A program made the position numbers and the translations under genes. From NCBI GenBank assembly GCA_963575745.1, contig CAUYUJ010018636.1, forward strand, positions 144,861 through 174,898: a DNA stretch of 30,038 bases. The letters are read 5' to 3'. The notes under the pieces were generated by a model. It was not told the DNA's origin, searched no databases, and saw only the letters and a list, made by a program, of their open reading frames with translations. Source of the stretch: Prorocentrum cordatum (lineage: Eukaryota; Sar; Dinophyceae; Prorocentrales; Prorocentraceae). Below are positions 17,648 to 28,289 of this stretch, one piece after another. Numbering within the stretch: position 1 is the first letter of the stretch; the number at the start of each line of letters is the position of its first letter.

Positions 17648-19815
17648 CTGCGGTTTCTCACCTCATTCTCTCCCCCTCGTGCTCGAGTCCCAGGGGGGGG
17701 ACAACTATCCAGGTCCTCCCTTGTCTGGTCTTACAAACCCCCATCTAGTCTTTCAAGTCTGGGTCATTCCGAGTCCTGGTGTTTCCAAGTCTACAAGTCC
17801 TGGTCTGTCCAGATCCTGGAAGGAAAACGTAAACGAGATCTCCAAAACCAGATTGTTGCCACGTCATCCTGCTTATCTCCCTCCTCTCCCTCATCTCCCT
17901 CATCCCCCTCTTCCTCCTCCTCCTCCCGCATCCCCTTCTCCGCCTCCTCCCTTCCTCCTCCTCCTGCTCCTCCTCTTGCTCCTCCTCCTCCTCCTCCTCC
18001 TCCGACCCCACGTCGCCCGCGACGAATCCCCCTTATGAATGTCTGTTGCGCCTACTGTGCACCATTGCTTTTTGGGCTCTGGAGCTCTGGATTGGTGGCT
18101 CGCGTCGGCCTGGGCCCAGCTGTCTGACGCGCGTGGCTGATGGCGCTGATGACACGCGCTGCGGCGGAGGCGCCAGCGCGAGCGCGAGCTTCCCTCTCGC
18201 TTCTTCCCCGAAAAAAAAATGAAACCTGAAGTGGGGCACGCTTGCGTCGCGTGTGCACACGTCAGTGAACAAATATGGACTTTGATGTCGCAAGTGTCCC
18301 TGCGTGTGCTCATCATCCTATTCCTCTTCTCCTGCTCGTCCTCCCGTCCTCATCCTCACCCTTCGTCCATCCTCTGTCCGGGGGGCGATGGCCATGGCCC
18401 ATCCATGGCGCGCCTACCTACCTCAGGACCTCCGGACCTCAGGAGCCTACCTACCTCAGGAGCCTACCTACCTCGGGAACCTCAGGCGCCTACCTACCTC
18501 AGGAGGTGCTGGCAGTGGGCCCACTCCTCCTTGTTCAACGCCTCTGAGGCGTTGGCGGACCGAGGCGGCTGCGGGCGGGGGGCAGCGTTCGTCATGTTTT
18601 CGATGGGCCCGCGGGTTAGCTCCACCGCCTCCTTGCCAGGGATGTCAGACATCAGCTCAGGCTTGACGCAGAGGCTGTAGAACTTGACCTGCGCGAGCAC
18701 GCGAAGGGAGAGCAGAGAAGGCAGGGGCGCCAGGGGGCCAAGGGGGGCCCTGTCCTCTCCTGCCCCCCTCTCCTTCCTCCCTCCCTACCCCCCTTCCATT
18801 CTCCGTGCAACCGTTCCCCTCCTTCCCTCCATTCCTCTCCATGGTCCCTTCCCCCTCCCGTTTGGAAACACGTTGGCCCCCCATCCTTCTCCTCTTGTGC
18901 AAGTTGACTGTGGTTCTTCTGAGAACCACAGCACTCGTGAATTCACCCCACCAATCGTCGTCCTGCCCTCATCCATGTTCCTCCTCTCCCTCCCTTTAAA
19001 ACCTTCAAGCCTCCTTGCCTCAAGCGTTTACTACCCAGACGGACTTCAATCTCATTTTTTTTCTCTTCCAGCAGCTCAGTGTAGGTGAAGGTGTACTTGC
19101 GAAAGGAAACGACGGAATTCATGAGTGCCGACTCTCCTGGCGACGCCTCGGCCTGGCTTTTCTTCTTGCCACCGCCAGCACCAGAGGGCGGCTTCGCCTC
19201 GCCGATCGCCCACGCAGGGCAGTACGCGCAGAGAGAATCAACAACTCCATACGGTCCAGGCTCGAGGCAGAATGTCTGCGAAAATGCCTGACACAACTTC
19301 AGGCTGCCAGCCCGCGGCACCATTGAAACAGATCCGAAGTAGTTCAAGTTAATGTTTGGGCTGAGGGTCTTCGCCAAGATCTGATAAGTAGGGGACTGAC
19401 CATCCTTGAGTTTCTTCTCTGGGGCCACTTGCTTGCATAGCAAGTACTCATGGCCGCGCTCTGTGCGAGGAAGCTGGGGCGAAGTCTTCGGGACGAGCAC
19501 GCGCTCCAGGATCCAGGCCTCCAGTGATTTCATGAAAACCTCAATGATCGGGCTCGGGCCACTAGAGTTCCCGCCGCTGGCCAGGTATCTCATTAGCACG
19601 TCGCTCAGGGGAAGGATATCATCATTCTTCTCTCCACGCTTCTCCTCATCCATCTTCTGTTCGGGCATCCCTGTCTGCTCCTCCTGCTGCTCCCCACCAG
19701 CGCCCTCCTGCCCAGGCGCTGCCGCCCGGAGCTCGGGCGCGTTGATGGACGACGCGGCAGCCGAGGCACCCGCGGCGCCGTCGCCGCTGCCTGGGGCGGG
19801 CATCCCTCCACCAAT

Positions 19816-19913
<98 letters not shown>

Positions 19914-22900
19914 TCCTCCTCCTGCTCCTCTTGCTCCTCTACCTCCTCTCCCTCCCACTCCTCCTCCTCCCCCTCATCCTCATCCGAATCCTGATCCTCA
20001 TCATGCTCTTTCCCCTCCTCCCCCTCCTCCTCAGCTCCTCAGCCTCTCGTCTTCTAAGGACTTCCTCCTCATCTCCTCTCTCCTCTTCCTCCTCGTGCAG
20101 TCCTTGTCCTCGTGCAGTCGTTTCCCCCTCTTCCTCCCTTCTTCCTCCTGCCCTCCTGCCCTGCCAACTCTGCCTGTCCACACCTCAGCCTCTCCCTCTC
20201 CTGGCTCTCCTGGGACATCTGGCCCCTCGCTCCGGAGCCCTCGGGCCCTCGAGCGGGGGGGGCGCCAGACTGCGTCAGTCAGACGTTCAGACTTCGGAAC
20301 TTCAAACATCAAAACTTCAGGTTCAGAGTTCAGAGCTCAGAGGTCCCTCAACTTCAGAGTTCAGAGCTTCAGACTCCTGGACCCGTGGGGCCCTGGGGAG
20401 GGGAGGACATTCCATTCCACGGCGTAAACGCGTTAGACCACCCGCCCTTGGGGCCATCTGTCGGCGCTGATGACGCAGTCCCCATAGCCGAAGAGGAAGC
20501 GGTAAGATCCTAGCATTCGAACGAGGAGCAATCCAATCCATCAAGGCGAGATGTGGGCCCCCTCCCCGTCGCCTCTCTAGGAAGCATGGGGGAGTGGTGC
20601 GCAGGCATGCAGAAGGAGCGCAAATCGAAGGGTGGGCGGGAAAGAGGTCGAGGAGAGAAAGAAAGGACGAAAGGAGGGGAGGTGGAGGAGGCGAAGAGGA
20701 GGAGGAGGAGGAGGAGGAGGAGGAGGAGGAGCTGTGGATGTGTTTTTGCAGCGTCCTTGAAGTTCTTGATGCTGCTCTCAAGGACAGCGGCGACCTGCTG
20801 CGCGGGCGTCGTCAACACGAGGTTCCAAAACTCGGTGAACTTGTTCAGGGGGACGTGGAGCTCGGCCGCTGTCAGCAACGGCATGCACTTAATGAGGGCC
20901 GCAATGACCGCGTCGCAGTTCGTCGTGCTCACCCTGCTGTCGCCGCACATGAGCTTGGTAACCATGTGTAGAACCAGCTCGCACCTGCGCCGGAAGCAGG
21001 CGTCCAAACTCTCCGAGGTGTCGAAAAGGCCAGCGCTGACCTGGTTCGCTGTCCAATCACGGTTGGTGGCCAGCACGTTCAGCATGGACGATCCGAACCC
21101 CGCCCACCGTTCGTCGTACTGCTTGTAGATGCGCGGGCCGATGCAGTCCAGCAGGTCGTTGATGGCAAGAAGGCCAGAGGGGGCCGTGCTCTTCGCCGCC
21201 AACAGCACCGGGAGATCGTTGGTGATAGTAGCCACGATAGACAGAACGCTGGGCATCATCATCAAACTGGCGTTCTGTTGATTCTTGACGCTTGGAACGT
21301 GTACCATCATGAACTGGAGCACGAAGGTCTCGTTGCTCAAGTATTCGGCTACGTCTGGGTGGAACTCCTCTGGCTTCTCGTAATCGTCTAGCATCAGCGG
21401 TGCGCCCCCGCTGCCCAGGATCTGCAGGATGCCATCGGCCACGTCCGCGGAGTCGGGAGCCTGCGCGCCGCTGGAGCCTCCACTCATCTGATCCGTAGCA
21501 GCTGCGGCAGCAGTAGCACTCACAACAGCTGAGAGCTGGCTGAACTGTTCCATGTGAGCCTTCACGATGTCAGCTTGCAGCACTGGGCGAAGCTTGCTCC
21601 AGGTTTTGATGATCTTCCCGTTTATGCTGACACTGCCCGATATCATGAACTTGATGGCTGGCTGCATGATGTTGATTACCGACGTCCTGTTGATTTGATC
21701 TGGCCGCAAAGCCTGCAGCGGCGCCTGGAGCGCGCCAAAGAGGTCATCCAGCCACGTCTTAGTGCGCCGGCCAGTCTCAGCATCGTCGAACTCCTCCTCG
21801 AACTCTGGTAGTCTGGACTTGGCCTTGGCTTTGGCCGCGGCCTTGCCCTTGGCCTTGGCCCGCGGGCCACCATCGTCCTCGAGGGCAAGTGGTGCTTTCC
21901 TCTTTCTGGTGGCGGCCGCGTCCCTCGCCTTCCTGTAGGCAATGCTTCCGATGACAGGGACCTTCATGCTGCTCAGCTGCTTCTTCGCCTTCGCGCTGAT
22001 GTTGATCGCCAAGATGCGAAACCACTCCTCGCCATTCACGTCGTTCTCGACTGGCGTCGCAAACTTCAGCATGTGGACCGTCGCCGCTTTCACCATCCAC
22101 CTGGGCCAAACGTTCTCCTCGGCCACTGTAGCCATGCAGGTCAAAATGTAATTGTGGATTTCAGCCAATGTCGCTGGGGACGCGGGGTCGAGGAAGTTGC
22201 ATCGCTCCTCAGCCCAACTTCCACATTTTCTGTTGTTTATTTAATGTGTGTTTTCCTACCCTCCTCAGCCCAACTCTTCCACTGCTGAAATACTTCCAAG
22301 GGAGCTGACACCGCCTTCGTATATGCCGCCTTCGCCGCCTGGTAGTGGTCCCAATTCTTGAACCATCCGCGGTAGGAGGACGCCACATGATTGGCATATA
22401 ATTTTTCGTATCTGAATGGTCCTGACCGAGGACATGAATCGACTGTAATCCCTTCCACACGACATTTCTCTCTCCACGTAGACTCTGCATCCTTTGTTTT
22501 GTCCATTATCTCTAGCCAGCTCGTTTGGCCCCCTCCCACGGCGTGGTAACTGTTATGATTGTTTTTTATCCAACCAATGATGTCATATGGAGATTGCATG
22601 CGGAAGACAATGACACCAGGAACTCCCGAAGTGAGAGCTTCAATGACAAATTCATTTTGCCTATCAGTGGCGACCGCGGCGAACACAGCTTCCACCAAAG
22701 TCGCACCAGCGATGAGCTTGTACGTGCCCTCCTGCGGGTCAGGGGCGAGGCAGAGAGGCAGGGCCTGAGACTAATGGAAGGCCCCGGAAGCCCAAAAGCC
22801 GAAAAGCGGGGCCCTGGATAAAAAAGTGGGGGATGCCAGGATCGGTAAGTTGGTAGATGGGGATGGATGGAGAGCAGAGGGCAGAGCATGAGAGCAGCAG

Positions 22901-24177
22901 GAGGTTGGGACGCGAGCAGGAGGAGCATCAGTCAGTTAGGTAGTGACACGTTGGAAGTGTGCCAGGGAAAGGCGAAATTGGCAACGGCATCAGCAGCATG
23001 AGAGCACGCAATGTGGGGGGGGCAGTTTGTCCTGCGTCTCGACAGCGATTGCCGGGCCCCTGCAAGACCAGTTCGCCCCGTAGGACAACACGCCCGCTGT
23101 ATATTTTCGAACCACGCTCTTCTGCTGCCGCGGGTTGGCCTCCATGTGCCGCACGAGGTTCCTCTCCCCATCATTCTTGAAGTAGGCCAGGGTGCGGGTC
23201 TGGGCATGGGAGTACGTAGTGAGGCAGAAACTCCAGCGGCGGCTCCCCTGCAGGTCCCGGAGGCGGTCCTGCAGAGCTGCAGATCTGTTGACAAGCAGGC
23301 GCGCGGCGGAGACAGAGAGGGAGGAGGCAGGACGACGAGCAGTTCCACTGGCCATTCGCTCTCCTTCTACCTCTCGTCCTCCTTCTCCTGCCAGCCTTTT
23401 AGACTTGTAGATGTTTCCCTTCCCCCCCTTCGGGCCAGCATGCGAAGCCATGGGGGTGGCGGGGAGGAGAGGGGGCGCCCGCCCGGAGAGGAGGAGGGGC
23501 CTATAGGGGAAAGGGCGGTGGTTGTGACTGTGGTGGCCGCGATTGTAGGGGTCGCTCCGACATGAAACAATGGAGTAGCAATCCCAAAGCACTACGGGCA
23601 TGCAGATGCGTTTTTGATGCCTGCACTTGGACATCGCGCGGAGGAGGAGCGGCCACCTTCAATCCCCGACAACCGAGCCCAGGAAAGAATGTTTCAAGAA
23701 AGCCGACCGATAAGGCCGCGCGGCCAACGGTGGGGAGGGGGGCAGGCAGGAAGGAGAAGGAGGAGGATGAGGAGGAGAAGGGGGATCAGGGGGAGGAGCC
23801 TTCGGCAGAGAGGAGGAGGTCCATGAGGGGACGAGGACCTTGAGAAGAGGTGGAGGGCGAGGAGCAGGAGGAGGAGGAGTCGAGGAGGAGGAGCAGCAGC
23901 AGCAGCAGAAACACGCCACCAATGCGCGTTTTGCATTCAACCCCAAGGATCCTTAGGGGGGGGGGGTCTGTCAACCGAGCCCCGAGTCCTGAGCAAGCGG
24001 TGATGGGGGAAGATGAGGCGGCCGACGACATCAGACCCCGACCCGCTCCTCGATCGTATGGTGCGCCTCCAGGGGCTTCCAGTACTGCTCCCAGTCAGAG
24101 CGGTCGACCGCGAAGTCGGCAGGCAGGCTCTTAAGGAACTTCGTGTACTCGCCATCGCCCTCGCTGGTCTGCGCCAT
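16888..24177 (-). CDS. Multi-exon gene for an unrecognised, probably nuclear protein
   Basis: Coding segments on the minus strand, in order: 24177-~24045 (ATG, MAQTSEGDGEYTKFLKSLPA), ~23297-23032, 22731-22264, 22207-~20747, ~19806-~19078, 18688-18498 and 17647-16888. Two joins are firm from border repeats and frame: 23032 to 22731 (AVETQ-EGTYKLIAGATLVEA) and 22264 to 22207 (WKSWAE-ERCNFLDPA). The F-to-G join (18498 to 17647, GT-AG) is plausible; the others are approximate. I recognise no named domain. Visible features are a Lys/Arg/Ala stretch resembling a nuclear localisation signal (RKRKAPL, RAKAKGKAAAKAKAK), long hydrophobic helices, and a Glu-rich region near the C-terminus. The gene lies downstream of and parallel to the methyltransferase frame and convergent with the SPRY gene. 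A second possible start is the ATG at 23451. Confidence 0.65.
18412..18500 (-). repeat. Four copies of a 5' splice-site-like motif
   Basis: On the minus strand GAGGTAGGTAGGC occurs at 18500, 18474, 18457 and 18424 (5' ends). The first copy is the exon 6 donor; the others are potential decoy or alternative donors. Confidence 0.7.
18498..18688 (-). CDS. Unrecognised gene, exon 6
   Basis: It encodes VKFYSLCVKPELMSDIPGKE, then AVELTRGPIENMTNAAPRP and NASEALNKEEWAHCQHLL. Acceptor GCGCAG|GTC; donor CTGAG|GTAGGT, which is the first of four reiterated copies of the same donor motif. Confidence 0.72.
18908..18931. other. Perfect 10-bp stem hairpin in intron
   Basis: CTGTGGTTCT and AGAACCACAG are separated by TCTG, in the intron between exons 5 and 6. 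It is not followed by a T-run in a context suggesting a terminator. Confidence 0.6.
19078..19806 (-). CDS. Unrecognised gene, exon 5
   Basis: It encodes about 240 residues: Ala/Gly/Glu-rich at first (ELRAAAPGQEGAGGEQQEEQ), then DDILPLSDVLMRYLASGGNS, LEAWILERVLVPKTSPQLPR, TYQILAKTLSPNINLNYFGS and ALMNSVVSFRKYTFTYT. Its 5' border lies just inside a (CT)n tract; both borders are approximate. Confidence 0.75.
19817..19879. repeat. (CT)n dinucleotide repeat
   Basis: About 31 uninterrupted CT units. On the coding (minus) strand it is (AG)n directly ahead of the exon 5 acceptor, followed further upstream by CCT-type repeats. Confidence 0.95.
20747..22207 (-). CDS. Unrecognised gene, large exon 4
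   Basis: It encodes about 487 residues in one frame, the longest believable coding block in the window. It opens ERCNFLDPASPATLAEIHNY, then carries a basic Lys/Ala region, an acidic patch (EFEEEFDDAETGRRTKTWLD) and long helical stretches (VLSIVATITNDLPVLLAAKS, CELVLHMVTKLMCGDSRV). The coding pattern ends at SSIKNFKDAAK, where a GGA/CTC repeat begins. The basic patch suggests nuclear targeting; function unknown. Confidence 0.82.
22208..22263 (-). other. 56-base intron flanked by a 15-bp direct repeat
   Basis: AGTTGGGCTGAGGAG (minus strand) occurs at 22275-22261 and 22219-22205. Removing 56 bases leaves one copy and gives WKSWAE-ERCNFL in frame. The intron is A-rich (AAAACACACATTAAATAAAC). Confidence 0.8.
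22264..22731 (-). CDS. Unrecognised gene, exon 3
   Basis: It encodes 156 residues: EGTYKLIAGATLVEAVFAAV, EALTSGVPGVIVFRMQSPYD, a Trp/Tyr-rich helical stretch (YHAVGGGQTSWLEIMDKTKD) and SAPLEVFQQWKSWAE. Its 5' border shares CGCAGGA with the end of exon 2 (300-base intron, 22732-23031). Its 3' border shares 15 bp with the next exon across a 56-base intron. Confidence 0.82.
23032..23297 (-). CDS. Unrecognised gene, exon 2 (5' limit uncertain)
   Basis: It encodes RWSFCLTTYSHAQTRTLAYF, then KNDGERNLVRHMEANPRQQK, SVVRKYTAGVLSYGANW and CRGPAIAVETQ. The frame stays open upstream to an ATG at 23451 (MASHAGPKGGKGNIYKSKR), which could be an alternative start. The 3' border reads CAG|GACAAAC; CGCAGGA recurs at the next acceptor. 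Confidence 0.75.
24045..24177 (-). CDS. Unrecognised gene, putative first exon
   Basis: It encodes MAQTSEGDGEYTKFLKSLPA, then DFAVDRSDWEQYWKPLEAHH and TIEER before running to a stop. The ATG at 24177 is the first in frame after Cys/Leu homopolymer junk, so I take it as the start. The donor position is not certain (CGG|GTCGGGG is possible). Confidence 0.6.
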
Positions 24178-24399
24178 GCCGCCTCTGCGGCCAGGGTGGC
24201 GGCAGCAGCAGCAGCAGCAGCAGTCGAGCAATAGTGACATCGACGTCCCGAGCAGCAACAGCAGCAGCAATCTCGTGCTTCGACGCCCCGCGGAAACAAA
24301 ACCGACCACGTTCAGTCGAAACTGGTCGGTTTACGTCGGGGGATCGTTGGGTTGGCCTCACCGTGGACGTCACCTCTAGGCCGTTCCGAGCCGCATCTT

Positions 24400-24640
24400 T
24401 TCTCTCTTGGGGGTCTCTTGCGGCCCCTTGCTGGCCTATCACTGTCAGTACTGTCCTCGTCTTGGCCCGTCTGTCTTGAGCTCGTCTTCTGGCCATCTAA
24501 GGCCGTCCTGGGGCAGGCTCTTGAACCGCCCGCAGGTCATCCACAGTGCTGAAATTTTAACCAACGCGCAAACGCTGTTCCAAGACAGCCTCAAGACGGC
24601 CCAGCATGGCTCCAAGACTCCAAGACAAGCCCACCGCGGG
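24400..24640. repeat. TCTTGG and CCAAGA repeat arms
   Basis: TCTTGG-type units (24405-24520) face CCAAGAC-type units (24577-24635) across about 60 bp, as at 9160-9985. No gene is supported between the two minus-strand genes. Confidence 0.6.
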
Positions 24641-24849
24641 GCAAGGGAGGCTTCTGGAGCCCGCCATGAGAATGCGACGACCTGCCGGGAACTCCCCCAA
24701 CCTGTCCTGACCCCCTCTTGAAGTTTTAAGAGGGCATCGAAAGTGCTCCAAAAGACCCACAGGAAGGTTCCACGAGGGGCCCAATCGGCACCCCCCTGCT
24801 GTCAAGCTGGCGGCCCTCACGGGGGGGGGGCGCTCCTCCTGAGCTCATT

Positions 24850-25068
24850 CCTGGCCCCCGAAACTAGTTTCTCTCGCGTTTTGCGCTGCTGCCCCGAAAC
24901 GCGTGGGAAACCAGTTTCGGAAACTGGTTTCCCTCGTGCTTGTTTTGCACCAACAAATATGTCTGAGTTTGGGGGGTCCCATTGGCCTGCATATCTCCAG
25001 GAGTTCTGCGGTTGCCACCTAAAAACCGAGGGAAATAAGTTTCGGAAACTGGTTCCCCTCGTGTTTTC
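24850..25068. repeat. Three copies of a palindromic GAAACTGG repeat
   Basis: GGAAACCAGTTTCGGAAACT-GGTTTCCCTCGTG (palindrome, 24908-24940 region) recurs partly at 24856-24885 and 25030-25065, each followed by a TTTTGC or TTTTCGGC run. It lies upstream of the gene at 24177 and downstream of the methyltransferase frame. Confidence 0.6.
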
Positions 25069-25351
25069 GGCTTCTGGCCCCTGCCCAGCGCCTCCAGGAC
25101 AGGACGGCTCCAAGAGGGCCCGAAGCCCCCAGGGAGCCAAAGCGGCTCCAAGGGCCCAAGGGACTTGAGCCACACCCCGAGCTCCAGCTCCACGGGGCAA
25201 GGGACAAGGGCGGGAGTGCGAGAGTAGGGCGAGCAGAAGCCAGCGCACGAGCAGGAGCAGGAGAGCATGAGCAAGACTTTTTTTTCTGGACAATGCAAGA
25301 CCGCCCGAGTCGCGTTTCACACGCGACAGCTGCGCACCTGCCACTGGTTCA

Positions 25352-27025
25352 GGCAGAAGGCCGAGCAGCTGAGCCAGAAACAAACATCATCATGCTAAGC
25401 TGAACCCCCTTAGCTTCTACGTGCCCAGGGTCGCCCTTCTTCGCGCGCGCTCGAAGCCGCTTCTTCGGCGGCGCTGCTGAAGAGGCCGCAGCCCCGCGCC
25501 GGAGGATCTCTACCAGACTGCTGCCGCTCGTCTGAGATGGCACGCGCGCGATGGGGATGCTGGGGGGCTCCGCGAGTGAACGCAGTGCCCAAATCAGGTT
25601 AATGCCGAGCGATTCCGTCGCCAACGACATCCCATTGCCGACTTGAGTGAGGAGAGCGTTTCGGCGACGAGGAGGGAACCCTTTGGAATCCCTGGCGACG
25701 TTAAACGAGCAAGTCATCCCGTACCAGCTCAGCGTGGGGTCGATGGGATAATTGTGTACAGTAAATAATTCCCATGGCGTTAACCATCGGCCATGCTGGG
25801 GCGAATGGTACAGCTCAGGTTTTCGGATGATCGGCTGCATGATCTGATCGTTCTTGCTATGTTGCGGATGCTCGTTAGCGTCTTGCCCGAGGCAGTACAG
25901 TAGGCCAGGATAGTTCATCTTGTAGGTGTGCAGGTTCTGGGCTTCCCAGTCGTGCAGCGACGCCTCGAACTTTGTCTCCCCCCACTCGCAGCGAGGAGGG
26001 CGCTCTTCTGGGGGTTTCTACTGGTCCTTCTTGAGCTTTGCCCTATTCGATGACCACAGGTACTCCTCATTAATCTCATCCTCATCGGCGCGAAAGTAAC
26101 TCCCCCAGGTGATATCACAGCGCCGCTCAGCTGACTTGCAGAAACTATCGAACGAGCTCCCAAGGATCAGGCCCTCCCTTGCCCCCACAGACACATACTC
26201 TTTGAGCCACATGATGGTCAGGCGCCGACTCCTCGCGTAGGGTTGCCCGAATCGGCTCGGGCATACGATGGCGCTCATCGATGGCACAACGACATATAGG
26301 TCTCCAAGTTCTTGTTCCAGGAGCTCGAGCGGGAAGACAGCTACATTTTCATGGAATATCACAGGCTCCCTTGTCGCCCTTCGCATGGCAACCCACGCGA
26401 CCCAAGGGGTAACTTTTTTACCAATGCATCCTTGCCGAGAGCCTTGGCTTGACCAGACCACGCACTCTGTGCCCGCGATGTGCACGTCAGCCTTCTCTAT
26501 GCGGCACTCCTGGTCGGGATGCATGATACAAGCGCCCCGCTGCATCACAGCGCCAACCAACTTAGGATGTTTCATCACTTTTTGTAAATCGTTGTATCGC
26601 ATGGTACCACCATGTAAGTGAAGTTGCGCTGAGGCTGCTCTGTTCATGCACAATGTGACATCTCGAAATATGCACGTGGGCGGGTGAGGGAGAAGTTGAA
26701 GTTCCCTTTGGCATTCTGTGTCAACGTCGCAGGCCCATAGCGTCTTGCACGACAGGTCAGCAAGGTCGTCGCCACGTTCACCTTGCTGCGCCCTAAGAAA
26801 GTGTTGAATACACAGCGCGCCTCCATGCGCTACCAATTCTCCACCTCCAGTACCACTAAAACAAGTGCTCAGAGTTGTCGACGCTGCAGTGTTTGCGATG
26901 ACCTCCAAAGATAGCTCACGCCCCTGGGCCTTGACATATGCCAGCGCTCTTTCTAGGTTGTGTTCTGCCCAACGATTTGCTTGCACAAGGTCTCGCACAA
27001 TCAATTGGCGTTCTGGGCCTGGCAT
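25352..27025 (-). pseudogene. C5-cytosine DNA methyltransferase-like reading frame interrupted by one TAG
   Basis: From the ATG at 27025 the frame runs 335 codons to TAG (26018-26020) and then, in the same frame, another 222 codons to 25352. The family motifs appear in order: I (CFSGTGGGEL, residues 55-64), IV (GTECVVWSSQG, Cys188, with Glu in place of the usual Pro), VI (HENV, 225-228), VIII (QPYARSRR, 261-268), then after the TAG motif IX (GRWLTPWELFTVHNYP) and X (QVGNGMSLATES). A basic C-terminal patch (PPKKRLRARAKKG) may be a nuclear signal. Such enzymes transfer a methyl group from S-adenosylmethionine to cytosine C5. Without readthrough, the 335-residue product lacks motifs IX and X and should be inactive. 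It could be a decaying copy, a sequencing error, or stop readthrough. No reverse transcriptase is seen nearby. No introns are evident, which contrasts with its neighbours and might reflect retroposition. Confidence 0.78.
26018..26020 (-). other. In-frame TAG within the methyltransferase frame
   Basis: The context is AAG GAC CAG TAG AAA CCC. Coding-quality sequence continues in the same frame on both sides (CEWGETKFEASLHDWEAQNL follows), so this is a single-codon interruption without a frameshift. Confidence 0.85.
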
Positions 27026-27146
27026 TGTCTTGGCGGTTCGGTGGCAACGCGCATGCGCGCGCCAAGGCCGAGGCCCCGGAGAGCCCAGAGAGCTTCCGGC
27101 AGCTTCCTGGTCTAAAAGAGCTCGAGCCACAAATGACGACAGACAG

Positions 27147-27256
27147 TGAGCATAGCTTAGAACGCTAGCATACCGTATAGCATACCATTGCATGGATAGC
27201 ATGCTCAGCACAGCAGTGATACACCCCCGCATAGCTTAGCATGGTAGCATTCATGT
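27147..27256. repeat. Cluster of TAGCAT/ATAGCTTAG repeats
   Basis: GCATAGCTTAG occurs at about 27151 and 27229, with TAGCATACC and TAGCATGC variants between, many partly palindromic. It lies just upstream of the methyltransferase start; no recognised regulatory function. Confidence 0.6.
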
Positions 27257-27438
27257 GTAAAACAGCTCAACCAAGGGGCGCCACCGGGGCCGATGCGGTT
27301 AGGATTCGCAATGGCAGCCAACATCAGTTCAGAAGTGTGTCCAAATAAATCTAGAATGGGTGAGGAAGTAGGCGGCTCCAAGTGTTGATGAATCAAGGAC
27401 GTACAAGTCGCGGCATCAGCGGCGGCATCAGCGAAAAT

Positions 27439-27538
27439 NNNNNNNNNNNNNNNNNNNNNNNNNNNNNNNNNNNNNNNNNNNNNNNNNNNNNNNNNNNNNN
27501 NNNNNNNNNNNNNNNNNNNNNNNNNNNNNNNNNNNNNN
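27439..27538. other. Assembly gap of 100 N
   Basis: Exactly 100 undetermined bases, the usual placeholder for a scaffold gap of unknown size. Order and orientation across it depend on the assembly. Confidence 0.99.
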
Positions 27539-27601
27539 GGCCGTCATTTGTGCGGGTCCAAGTCCGTCGGTTTCGGTCTTAGGCCGTTTTCACTAAAGCG
27601 C

Positions 27602-27639
27602 GAACCTAAGCGCGCGCGAAGCGCGCGTGTGGTTCTAGT
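27602..27639. repeat. 38-bp hairpin repeat, copy 1
   Basis: GAACCTAAGCGCGCGCGAAG-CGCGCG...GGTTCTAGT can fold (GAACC with GGTTC; GCGCGC arms). A near-identical copy is at 29152-29189, and both are followed by microsatellite or AT-rich sequence. Confidence 0.8.
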
Positions 27640-27726
27640 ACATATATGTATATAGAGAGACACACACGCATATATATATATATATATATATATATAGATA
27701 GATAGATATAGATATATATGCGTGTG

Positions 27727-27798
<72 letters not shown>

Positions 27799-28194
27799 TG
27801 TGTGTATGTGTGCATGTATGTATATATGTATGTAGGTATGTATGTATGTATGCATGGATGGATGGTTGGACGGAGGGATGGATGGATGTATGTATATATG
27901 TTTGTATGCATGCATGTATGTATATATGTATCTGTGTATATGTGTATGTATGCGTGTACGCATGTATGCATGAACTTGTGTATGTATGTATGCGTGTATG
28001 GATGGATGGGTGGGTGGATTGTTGTATGCTTATATGTTGGTATTTCTACATGGTTACACATGTGTGTACATATATATATATATATAATATGTGTATATAT
28101 ATGTATATCGTTACATGCACACATACATATACATATACATATACATGTACATATCTTTATATACATATGTGTGTATATCTGTGTGTATACATAT
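27640..28194. repeat. Compound microsatellite (TA, GT, GCGT, ATGT, GGAT)
   Basis: Runs of TA, GTGT, (GCGT)n from 27740 to 27800, then TATG/GGATGG units. Long frames on both strands are periodic artefacts. Confidence 0.92.
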
Positions 28195-28289
28195 AACGGC
28201 GCACCGGGTCCGGGGGCCCGGGGCCGGGACCCCGACCGCAAATGTGGGCTCCGGGGGGCCCGGAGGCTCGTCGGGGCTTGCCGGAGGCC

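Noticed and set aside
27602-27645. tRNA-like B box (GGTTCTAGT) suggesting a tRNA or SINE promoter
   Set aside because: The match to the consensus is poor, no A box lies at the right distance, and no cloverleaf can be drawn.
27718-28196. CRISPR-like or regulatory array in the periodic region
   Set aside because: The spacing and units are simple microsatellite steps with no unique spacers.
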